NCBI GenBank assembly: GCA_014549065.1
Contig: JACDOX010000164.1
Coordinates: 940,499 to 1,004,498, forward strand
Length of the DNA stretch: 64,000 nt
Reading direction: 5' to 3'
Origin: Cardinalis cardinalis
Lineage: Eukaryota; Chordata; Aves; Passeriformes; Cardinalidae
The notes beneath the pieces are model-generated. The model was not told the DNA's origin and did not search any database. It was given only the letters and a program-made list of their open reading frames with translations. The translations under genes and the position numbers were made by a program. Positions 50,377-61,396 of this stretch are shown here, one piece after another; positions within the stretch are counted from its first letter, which is position 1, and each line of letters starts with the position of its first letter.

Positions 50377-53300
50377 GTATCCAGCTGTGAAAAGATTGTC
50401 TTTGTGGAAAGACTTNGTGGAAATAAGAAAATAATCAGCATTAGTTTAATGGGTTTGTAGGTTGTTTTGATTCTCTCCTAGAAGGGAATTGCTTCTCCGT
50501 GGCTTGTTTGATTTTTTTTTTTTTTTATTGAAAATAATTATGTTTGGTGGGAAAATACTTTCTTGGAATGCAAGGTAAATACTGATTTTTATAAAAGGAA
50601 GGAATAAGGTTGCAACAGAAATTATGCTAATAATTGTATTTGTCAGTTGTAACTGCCAAATGAGAGGAATAAAAATGAATAAATAGAGTTGCAGTGTACA
50701 ATCAGTTTCATTATTTAATTTCTATAGAATATTCTCCACACAGAAGTTGATTTAGTTGTTATTTTTTACAGGCACATTGCTGCACACAAAGGGCCTTGTT
50801 GCTATTTTTCCCCCAAAATACATTCGCACTTCTTTTTCTCTACCNGTACTCATTTGCTGTGTGGCAGAATTTGATCCTCCTATCATGAGATCTTTAAAAG
50901 ATGCATCAGATCTCCCAGATGCATCCACGGCTGGATCAATAGCTGCAAGAAATAAATACTGAAATGCCTTTGTGTTTTAGGAGGTGACGTTGGGGTTTCA
51001 TCAGCAGGTGCAATGTGTGCACATTCTTCACCCTTTGCCATAAGCTGCGCTNTGTGTTCTTTTTGTGGGGGTAAGAACCTGAACACAAAGGTCTGATAAT
51101 GAAACCTGCCACCCACNCTTTCGGTAACAGAAATTCTATTAAAGATTGTGTTTGAAAGACCATTTATGGCATCTCCTGGCTTGAGCTTCATCAACCTCAC
51201 AATCCTACCACTCCACTTTCTGCTGTTTCATCTCATAGGTAAGAATTTAGAGAGGTTTGGTTTGCTCTGCTTAGCGTTGCAGCTACAGTTGCCTCAAGAG
51301 CAAGATCAAGATGATCTACATCCAATTAACACAACTGCACCAGGTTTGGGATGTCTGCTGCTGTGCTGTGAAGGAAATGCTGAGGCTCTGCCTTGTAGTA
51401 ACACCCTCAGTATGGAAATCTATAAGGTCCTGTCTGTCCCAGTGATCCAGTGATGGGCTTTGAGGTCCCCCAAGCTTCTCTTCTGCATCTTGTTTGCTTG
51501 TTGTAAAAGAACATTTGGAGGCCAGTATAGGCAGAGAAAATCTCACTTGAAGCTGTTGTTTAAGGAAGAAGTCTTGACTCGGGACNTATGGAGACAAGTC
51601 TGTCAAGATCTGTAGTGAACATCAGAGGCTTAGAGAGAAAAGAAATTTGGAGGAAATCAACTGCCATTCACAGGTCCAAGTTGTACCTGTATCTGTATCT
51701 GTTGCAAGCTTCTTTATTTTTTTGTTTTCTCATTAGATGTATGCCCGGAAAAAAAAGAAAGAAAGGAAAAGTTACAAAGAAGAAATGGCCATCAGCCTCA
51801 GAAGGAAATCATTAGTGTCATACACGTGTGCCTGTTCTAAAGGATCTCAAGAACATGCATTTCCACCTTTGTATATTCAGACTGAATCACTTTAAATTAC
51901 ATTTTCTCTCTAGGTTTTCATATCAATCCATTTCTGTAATATTTCAAGTAGTTTTTTACAGTGGAAACTCTGTAGTCATTACTGTGACAAAAATTGAATA
52001 GCTACTCCAAGCTGATCCAATTCTGTAGTTGTGTGTGGTCGATTAATCTAGAACTCCAGTTTTTCTGATACACAGAGAATATGTTTCAGGGACATTTTTT
52101 TTTGTGGTGGTGGTATGTGTCTTAACACCACTGAATCTGTCAGATGATTTGGATCTTTTACAGAATATTTCTTCTGCTTACCCTGAAGNATTAGAAGTTT
52201 AAAATGTTGATTTTGAAGGATGAGGTCTGTATTAAAGTGAATTTGGAATATGTCTGTCTTACTCTGCCAAAGCTCAGACCTGGAACATACTGTGAAGCAG
52301 GCACACAACATGTGGGAGACTGAAAAGTTATTTATGCAGGAAATTTCAAAGCACTGTGGGATTCAATTGTTCAATGTAAGTAACTCGTTCTGTAACCACA
52401 GTTTCATTATCCTTTATTTTTTTATATGTAAGCTTTCAACAGTGAGAATGAACAATTGCCAAAGCTATAGGGACTGTCAGTAGCTCTGAGGTTAAGCTGA
52501 GGGGCAATGGTTCTGTGGGTGTGAGAGTTTTATTTATTGTGTGTCTCAACTTATTCCTGTTTGAAAATCCATTTGGTCTTGTGGAAGATGTAGTGCCCCC
52601 ATTGGGAGGCAGCCCCAGTGTGTTGGATTTCTGCAGTTTCGCTGGGGTGCAGCTATGTCAAGGGTGGGAGCTGAAGTAGGGTGGAAAAAATGCAGTCAAG
52701 GGCAAGTCTTGTTCGACAGGACCACACTTTGGCAATCTCTATTCCTCTTAGATTGTGGGAGCTGAGTTAAAGCAACCGTTCTTTCCTTGTGAGAATGCTA
52801 CAGCAAACTAAGCTGACAAGCAGTTTTAATGATCAAAAGAAAATTAACACTAAATTACGTTATCCTTCCCCACGCGTGTTGTATATTCGTGTTCTAAGGA
52901 ATTGCTGTTCCTGACTCCATCAGCGTTGATCAATCCNATTATTCTGCTCTAGGTTTTTTTTGACAGCAACTGAAAATGAGAGCACTTGAAATTAAAGCTG
53001 CATTTCATGTGTATTAACTTTAACAGAAGTAAGCATCTCAGTTACCTTAGGCACAAGTATGATGAGTTACAGAAGGGTATGTATCAGCACTCTCACTTCT
53101 AAATCAATCTCTCCTGTTGGTTTCACAAAGCACTTTATTATCCATGTCAGATTATATCTCATTTAAACAAAAAGTTCTTGCAAGTAATANAGTGTTTGAT
53201 GTAATATTGCAGTTGCTACAGTGGTTTCAACAAGGCAATGAGAAGCAACAATGACAAGTGAAAAAGTTATNAATCAGGAATAGCCCAGAGATGTATCTCA

Positions 53301-56300
53301 TTGGGTTTGGGTTTTTCATCTGTTGTCATCTCCTGTATCCAGCTGCCATCCTTGCCTGGCAGCCGTGGAGGGGGAGGCAGGGAGAGGTGGGCACTGGTGT
53401 TAGTGCAACAAGGATTTCTGTGCAATGTCTCTGGTTGAAGCATGGCCACAGATGTGTCCATGGCAGTGCTCAAATACTCTTATCAGGACCATCAGAGTGG
53501 TCATTGGCTCCTGCCCTGGAAAACAGCCAAACTGCCACAGATAGTTTGTGGTTTTGGCTGCTGTAGCCAGGTAGTCTCTTGTCCTTGTTTTCAGGCTTTT
53601 GCTTCAGTGAAAGTGCTGGTCAAAAGCACGTGGCTCATTGATAATTGTACTTTTTCTTAGTAGGCCCACAAAAGCTGTGGCAGGTGTCTCTCTCTTTGGC
53701 ATAACAGAGATGAAAAGGCAGAGTCACAGGCTGGATGAAATGTGACACCTTGAATGTTCTCCCTGATCTGTTTACCCCTGGTACAGCACCAGCAGTTGCA
53801 TTTCCTCCCAGACACNTATTTTCCTGTCAATTAAGTGATTGCAGCAGAGATCCACAGCTAAAAAAAGCAATATATGAGATCTTTGCCTCTTTCCAAACTT
53901 GGAACTTAACACACAAGCAACCAACAAACAAAAAAACCACTCCACAACCCTAGAATAAAATAGTGAAATTTTTTTGTTGGGAGAAATATTGGCAGGGGCA
54001 TTAGCACTGCAGCCCATTNTGAAAACAGCTTCTTATTCATAGTAAGGTTGCCTCAAAAATTTGGGACAACAGAGACATGCTGCTGCAAAGGCCTTTGNCA
54101 ACAATAACTTTTTGTTCATTCAGAAATTCTTCATTTGCATGTAAAAGGGAGTTATGAAAACAGAATTTTACAGACAATTTTTATTTAAGAGGACATTTGG
54201 TAAATGCGTGCTTTCTGTTCAGCCTAAAACAAGCTAGCCTTCCTCTGATGTATTTAAGAATTACCTAGCGAAAACGCTTTTTGCTCAGTTTTTGAAGTCT
54301 CCAGCAACACGTCTCAACAGGATTAGAAACTCTTTCTGTTGAAAATTTGCACAGTTCAGAAGGCAGAATGAGACCAGATTATTAGGTACTACAGTTCCAT
54401 GGTATTTCAGCCTGAAAGTGGCCTTCTGNCTGCAAAAGATGAGACATGACCCTTGTTATCTTGCACCTTGGGCCATGGTTCACTCTGGCCCAAGGAAGCA
54501 TAAGATGCTAAAGGCAGCCTGTGTGTCATGGAGGTGTAAGATGTGGGACAGAGGAGAGCCAAGCCAACAGTCCTCAGCATATTGCTACTTGAGCTGTGAA
54601 GAGCAAATGCAAAGACTGCAATGCTGCAAAGCAAGGCAGNTCATCACGTTTACATGACATTTGTTCAACTGTAAAAGGACACTGCAGGGACAATAAGGAN
54701 GTGGCCTCAGCACTGCTTGCAGATTTGGGGGCTGTGTTGTGGATTTGATCAAGTATGAGGAACACATGCNTACAATCAGTTTTACAATTTTGAATACAGC
54801 TATTTGTGAAAACAATGAAACTTGTATGTAGGCTTCCTATTAATGCATGCGTTACTGATTTAAATAACATTCAGGCTTTAAAAGTTTTTGTTTCAGATGT
54901 NGGAATTATCTGTACAACCAAAGCATTGTGTGCTGACATTGACCACCATATAGATGTTATCAAAGTGCAGCTTGATAATTCCACTTGATTTCTGTAGATC
55001 AGAGATGGGATTCTTGTATGCCTTTATTTTGTAAGACTGTGGTTTGGCCACTCCCTTACAATCTAAATTTCTCTATTTACCAGTGCATTCATTTTCAGAG
55101 CGATNTTTAAAATAAATAAAATCTGCATCAATGGCTAGTTTAGATGTATTGCTTCTGAAGATTTATTCATCATGAGTTGCAGGTGTGCTTTGAGATACTT
55201 TTTGCAAGTTCCATGGATTTAGTGCTTTATTTTTAGGTAAATGATTCAAAACTGACTTCAAGAACAAACGACAGGGCTCAAACTGACAAATTTGTTCAGG
55301 GTTTTGCTGTTGTGTTTACTGGGTAGCTTGAGCTCAGTGGAGCAATTCAGGATTTATTGTCGTGAAACCAAGAGTAGGATTTGGCTCTCTAGGTCTGATA
55401 TTCATCCAGTAAAAATTTGGCTGGATCAAATCAGTCCCTGAAGAACAAGGATGTTGGATTAATGGAAGAACACATTATTTCTCAAACTTGTTATTAGGTG
55501 CTGTGAGCCAAACTGTTCATTNCCCCTCTGCTCTCTCCCCAACCTGGGGGAGTGATGACAAGATGGGAGCATCAGATTTCATGGGAAAAAATATTAAACG
55601 GTTGTGCACAAGTGGGGAAGGTGTTGCCAAGACCCTCACAGAAGCACTGGGCTGTTTGATGAGTTCCCATNCCTGCAGCAGTTATTTTGAGATAGTTGGA
55701 ACCCAGGCTTCAAACCCTTTGGTTTCTTAATATNATTTTCTCAAAATCAATTATAAATGCAAATTTTGGGGTTAAAAGTGAAACTAGAGGAGTCTATGTT
55801 GATTTCTTGGTGCTTTGGGATACTAAAAACATGATCTGATATTCAGTGTGTGTTTTGCAGGCAAGCGTGTGTGTAGGAGCACATGTGGAGTAATTACTCG
55901 GCAGGACTCTGGTTTGGCAGCTCCAGGGGCTGTAGTTCTCTGTTTATCACAATCAAAGCTTATGATATGTACATCATCACCCCATGCTCCAANTCTCTCC
56001 CTCAAACTTGTCTTAAATCAACTATAGCAGGGGTAAGCAGGATATATAATGGCTTTGGTTATTAATTCTTTGCCTTTCCTGTTAAGTTCCCAGCTTCCAT
56101 GTCACTTGGGACAGGACACTTTTCCACTGGATTGGGATTATTCGTTGTATTAATGGGAGCTATGTTTCTTCTACAGTGTCTTCTCTTTCCTTCTATAAGC
56201 TCTTTGTTGTTTGCACATCACTGGAGAACTCCTGTGCTGCATCTTATGACCAACTGTCACCAGCCTTGTCCGGAGTCTCATCTTTTTCCTCTCAGCCATC

Positions 56301-58570
56301 AAACTTTTCAATCCTACTTTCTGTTTTTGGACTAGGTGCTGTAATTTTCTGTATGTTTATATCATGACCGATGCAGGAGAATCCTTGTCTCTGACTTGTG
56401 TATCNTTAATTTCAGCCTTGGTCAATTATTTTGGGGGAGTGTTTTGTAACACTGCATGTATAATTATAGTGAATTTTCTCTCTTACTACCCTGATAAATT
56501 GGTTTTAAGAGTTTATTACTACATTAAAATAGTCTACCCCAGTAAACAATTATCAGAGTGCAGATTCCCATTAATTCAATTTCAATAAAAGCCAATAGTT
56601 GTATCTCCTCAGTTTGGGCTGATCTCACCCTCTGCACTTAACACAAATGAAACATGCCTGTGTATACTTGCACGCCATGGTGGTCATGTATGCTCGAACA
56701 ACTCCTCACTTTGCTCTCACCCCCTCCAAGGTGGATGTGCCAGATGCTCTAGAGCTGCTCCCAGAGGAGACACTCCCATCTCTTGCAAGCTCTTAAGTTC
56801 TCGTCTCGCCAGCCAAAATATTTCAGAAGAATTTTCAGAAATGCAGGTGCGTGCAGTTGTGAGGAGCAGCTTGCTTCGAGCTCCGTGGCTGTTTACCCTT
56901 ACAGCAGCCATGCTCTCGAGGGCAATTATCTCTATAGTAATTAACAAGGGAATTTTCTCTGATGCTACAGCATGAGTCATGCAGCTTCCAAAAGATTAGT
57001 TTGTTAGTTACTGAATAAAATGTTTGCAGATGTACTTTGCTATGATAACATCTCTGACTGAGGATGACTCATTACAGATGCAGGAGTAAAGATCTGCAGG
57101 GCCAAAATGTGACTGCATGATCCAGAATTTTAGGCTCCTCTTGCAGCTAGCATGACCCCAGTGTCAGCAAGAGGAATTTGGTTCTGCAGTAGAGTCCAAA
57201 GGGCAAGAAGTCTTTTTGCCTCTTCTCACTGCCTCTNCATTAGCAGGGAAGGAGAGGTGGCAGTCCTTTGGTCAAAAGCTGGAGTGTCCTTCTTAAGGGG
57301 CAGGAGAAGAGATCTCTTGGGCTGCTGTCTCTTCCCTTAGAGATAGCAAAACTGCGCCAGGTCATACCAAACAGTGCAACAAAGTTCATGCTTTCTTAGT
57401 ACTTTGTTTCTTGAATTAAAGATGAGCTTTGGGACAGCCAACTTCAGCCATATAAGAAACCNCTTCCCATTAGCTTCCATATATTTTTCTATTCTAAAGT
57501 GTCTGTTAAAGCATCTTTTTAATAACAAGACTGCTATCATACATTGGGTTGCATTGCAAACNTGCAGTGGTTCTGCCTTCTGGAAGTACCCAAGACATGG
57601 GATGTACAACCTAATTCCTTTGTCTGGAATGCAATCCTCATCAACTTTGATTAGTATTAACCTTGAAAGTGCTACTCCTGACTCATGCCAGTTAGCTGTA
57701 GCAGAGTCAGAGCTGCAACCCATGAATGAAACTGGAATGGATTTGAGACTAAACTTAGTAGCACAAATTGGGAAGAGTAAGGTAAATAGGCTTTAGAAGT
57801 CATTTCAGTTAGGGTCTTCTGATGGTGTGCACAGCAGGAGAATGCTTTAAGGACTTGTAAACTAATAATTCTTAGTGAGTGTACCCCATGCATGAACTAG
57901 CACACAGTGTGAGTAGGGATTGACGCTGTCTGTGTGCACTGGGTTTAACCACAGCCAGCTCTGGAACAGAAAACTGTGACAAAGAGAAATAAGATTTAAC
58001 TCTGGAAGTCCTAGACTTCTGACTGTGAGCAGGAACTGCTTCCACAAATGCATGGAGTGATCAAGGACTAGAGGGAATAACTGTTTATTCTTGGGGACCT
58101 GTGTAAAAATTGCTTGGGAATTAATCCTCTGCTTTGCTTTGGCATTGCTTATGTTGACAGAGAAACATTAGGAACAAGCGTATTGCTGCAATCTCCTTCT
58201 GCNGCAAAAACCCTTCAGTTCAAAATTCAAGACATTAAAAATGGAAGTAAAGTCCATTCACCGTATCTTACTCTACCATATGTAGAGTAATCAGGTTAGG
58301 ATTGTCTTCAGTTTTGCTGGCCTAATAAACAGAGCATCTATCAGAAACACTGTTTCAATGACACAAAAATGAGAGTGACTACTTCCTTTTATCTCTGTTC
58401 AGTGGTTTACAGAAGAGAAAATTCTGCACCAAAATTAGCCCAAATTTGAAAATCTCATCAGTGCTTGAAGAGGGTCATGAAATGAGCAGTGCAATCCCTT
58501 CACTATTCCTAATGCCATATTTGTGTTTAAGGGTGTGTTGGCCTTGCTTCATGGTAGGTTCTGTTTTTGT

Positions 58571-58590
58571 AATTTAATTTAATTTAATTT
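58571..58590. repeat. (AATTT)n pentanucleotide repeat
   Basis: Four AATTT units in a row. Confidence 0.85.
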
Positions 58591-59718
58591 CTTTCTTATT
58601 GTAGGCATGCAGCTTGCAAATCTAATAATAAATTTTCAGTAAATATTNCTTTGGGAGGCATCTGTTCCTTGAGGAAGCCTTAGAACCAGTTTTTGTTTTA
58701 TTTAGAAAATATGCACAATGTAAATAGACCCTGGAAGATCTTGTACAAAGCCAGGGATGTGGTGATATGAATTTGGCTTTCTTTATCCTTGTGTCACTAG
58801 AGGCAAGCTTCCTGGATGCACAAAATTCACTGCAGGTTTTGTGGTTCATATCAGTTGAGGATTTTCTCCTGAAGGGAAGAGTAGCCTTAGATGGAAAGAG
58901 ATGTTCANTGAGACTGAGATTTTTCTTTTTTGCTTAGTTCTGGCCATTGAGTCAGCTGCACTGTTTGTACCTCAAAAGCTGTAAAATGTAACATAAACAC
59001 ATTGTGTGATGTATCCGTTGTGAGCTTATTTAAATGGGCAGCGTCCAGGGAAGGGGTAGTTAGAGACACCTGGTGTCTGAGGCCCCTGCAGTGGTAGAGG
59101 ATGGATGAAGTCAGATAGTCTGAATGATGTCCATGGACATACCAGTCCCTCGGAGGCAGAGGGGTGGAAACCCCCAATTTCACCTAGAAACTCTCATTCA
59201 ACCCTGTATTTGGCCCCTCACAGAAGAGAGGCACCTGAGGATATTTCTCCTTGNACTTATCCTTTGTTCAGGCTTACACAGGTTCCTTTCTCCTGACAAG
59301 GCCCTTCCCAAGTATTCAGATGGTAGAGAAACAACAAAATATACAGATAAGAATGCGTCTATCCCTGCTCATAAAAGCATTCCTTCCTGACCTCTGGGAC
59401 TGGCTGGATGCCCAGTATCCCTGAAGCAGGCAGCTTGACTACAGGGGATCGCTGGAAAGCTGTATCAGAGCTGCATGAGGGGCTCAGAGGGCAATGCAAA
59501 GCTGGTCTTGTTCCCTGTCATCCACAAAGAGAAAACATGAGTACAGCTCTTACCTTGATATTTCAAGATTACAAGGGCCCCCATGACTTTTATCTTCTGC
59601 AATTTTNTGTAGAAAACTTACTACTCTCTGTATTATAAGAATGAATATTGTGAGAGATAGCTAATCCAAAATTTTGAGATCTAATAATCTCTATTTAAGA
59701 GCTATTTTAGCTTTTTAT

Positions 59719-59807
59719 GTGGTCCTGAGAAACTTGCCTGGCTTGAGTATGGGTGTCAGACAAGATGGCCTTCCTTCCAATTCAGCCATTACTGTGTTTC
59801 TGTGAAC
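59719..59807 (+). mobile_element. CR1 LINE 3' tail (diverged)
   Basis: The segment runs from GTGGTCCTGAGAAACTTG through CAGACAAGATGGCCTTCCTT and CCAATTCAGCCATTACTGTG to TTTCTGTGAA. This is the order of the CR1 3' terminus, with decayed ATTCTGTG octamers. It is truncated and non-coding. Confidence 0.6.
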
Positions 59808-60702
59808 TCCATGCTAGTCTTTACCTCCTCTGATAAACTGTCTTTGAATTTAGTTACCCACTGTTTCGTTCTTTATTATTCAATACTCTGATATCTGGCT
59901 ACAGTCAAAAATTTCTGAGCTTTGGTTGGTTTGGGATTTGATAAAGTGTTGTATTTTGTTTATGTTAGACTAGTGGCTTTATGCAACTTAATGTTACCAA
60001 AGATGGCAGATGATTAAGGCCCCAGTTTGATTTGCCACCCTTTTTGTGTTATCTTTGTATTGTGCAGCACTGTAATGTCAGTGGGACATTACGTGTGTGT
60101 GGACTCAAGCAGGCCAGTGTGTGATTTTTCTGGGTTATGACCAGAAAGTTTAAAGTTCATATAAATTATCCCTTTTTGACATTTTGCTACACCCAAAGGG
60201 TGGGAAAATAGGATGGAAAGGATTATAATTTTCTGCTGATTCAAAAAATGATTTTGACAGAAGTGTTATTCCTTTAAACTGCAAAATTGGAAGAGAGGTA
60301 AATCTGTAAGAGGGACAGAGTGAGACTGACCACGCAGTCAGCTCAGATATGTTAATTTGGGTTATATGAGTACAGCCAATGATGCCAGCATAAGAAAACC
60401 CCACTTAATTCTTNGCAATTGCCTGTGATTTATGGCAGAATTACCATGATGTAGCTCTTGGAATAATCTTAATCAAACAGGACTAGGGTGACGTGTTGTC
60501 ATGCAAGAACAAAGGTCACAGTGGGATAAGTAAAGAGGGGTATCATTTTATTCCCCACCTTCATGGGTGAACATTTTTAATGGAATGTCTTGTAAACAAT
60601 GTGAGATGTGAAGGAAGTAGCAGTGGCCTAGTNTTAGGAAAAAGACAGCAAGTCTTGATTTTTTTCACTCATTCAAATAGAGCTTGAATTGTTTTTTATA
60701 AG

Positions 60703-60799
60703 GGATCTTGGAACATCATTGTCCCGTCTCCGTGTCCTGTGGATGGCTCGGTGTGGGCTCTCAGATTTAGATGGGATCTCTTCCTGCAGCTCTCTAAAA
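60703..60799 (+). CDS. LRRC56: LRRC56, fourth coding exon (residues 102-134, second LRR)
   Basis: The exon follows TTTTTTATAAG and ends CTAAAA|GTAAGT. It has 97 nt: one base completing Arg102, then 32 codons in phase 0. It encodes DLGTSLSRLRVLWMARCGLS and DLDGISSCSSLK. LRVLWMARCGLSDLDGI is a second SDS22-like repeat, and the whole exon is among the best conserved parts of LRRC56. Intron 4 before it is 17.5 kb, while intron 5 after it is only 399 bp. Confidence 0.94.
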
Positions 60800-61198
60800 G
60801 TAAGTATAGATGTGTCCTGCCAAATGACAATCTCAGATCTATCTTCAGTTGATATTCTNTACTTTTAGTCTTCATTTTCCTCAACTCTTTCTTTTCTGGC
60901 TACCTTTGGTTTGATGCCTTGGATGGTGTGAGTTAGTTTAAAAGATGCTACAGTATAACTTTTTAAAACGAGGTGTAACATTCAGNTCTGATCCTGAGTA
61001 CGCCTAAAGCAGTATCTGGCTAAATTAGCTCTTATTATAAAAGGCTGCAACAGCCACGCTGTATAAAATGTTCACTATCTTGCTAGTTTCATCCTATGAC
61101 TTTTAGTATTTCAAGTATTAGAAAAGATTTTGCAAAGCTTCAGTGTTGCTTGTGCAAGCCCATGGTTTACACGTTTATTCTGTTTAACTTCTGCTGAG
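60800..61198 (+). other. LRRC56: LRRC56 intron 5 (399 bp)
   Basis: A short intron running from GTAAGT to a weakly pyrimidine-rich acceptor CTGCTGAG. Nothing else was seen in it. Confidence 0.9.
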
Positions 61199-61396
61199 GA
61201 ACTCTACCTTGCTTACAACAATATCTCTGACCTGAGCCAGCTGACCTGGCTGGATCACCTGGAGGTTTTGGACCTGGAAGGGAACAATATTGAGGACATC
61301 AACCAGGTGCAGTACNTGAGACTTTGTAGCAAGCTAAGCCGCCTGACAGTGGAGGGCAACCTTATTTGCCTGAAGCCAAATGCAGAATCTGCAGAG
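61199..61396 (+). CDS. LRRC56: LRRC56, fifth coding exon (residues 135-200, LRRs 3-5); gene continues off window
   Basis: The exon has 198 nt, 66 codons, and is phase 0 at both ends, with acceptor CTGAG and donor GCAGAG|GTGAGG. Three repeats follow one another: ELYLAYNNISDLSQL, LEVLDLEGNNIEDINQV and LSRLTVEGNLICL. LDLEGN and the closing EGNLICLKP cap are typical of SDS22-like LRR domains and of LRRC56. One codon (NTG, residue 174) is unresolved and is probably Leu. The next exon, expected to start the conserved region after the LRR cap, was not found before the right edge, so the C-terminal part of the protein is missing here. Confidence 0.95.

Larger units (their letters stand above)
43189..60702 (+). 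other. LRRC56: LRRC56 intron 4 (about 17.5 kb)
   Basis: This is the largest intron in the window. It begins GTAAGA and ends TTTTTTATAAG. It carries a TTTG-rich tract near 46,280, T homopolymers at 47,671-47,686 and about 50,512-50,526, an LTR-like element with promoter boxes near 48,844, LTR-like copy B near 50,082, a recursive-splice-like AG|GTAAGA at 51,238/51,239, an AATTT repeat and a CR1 tail near 59,719. The overlapping 140- and 128-codon frames at 57,337-57,796 lie antisense to each other and resemble no known protein. Confidence 0.8.

Noticed and set aside
57337..57796. 140- and 128-codon frames overlapping on opposite strands in intron 4
   Set aside because: Neither resembles a known protein and each is the antisense of the other. 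There is no supporting exon structure.
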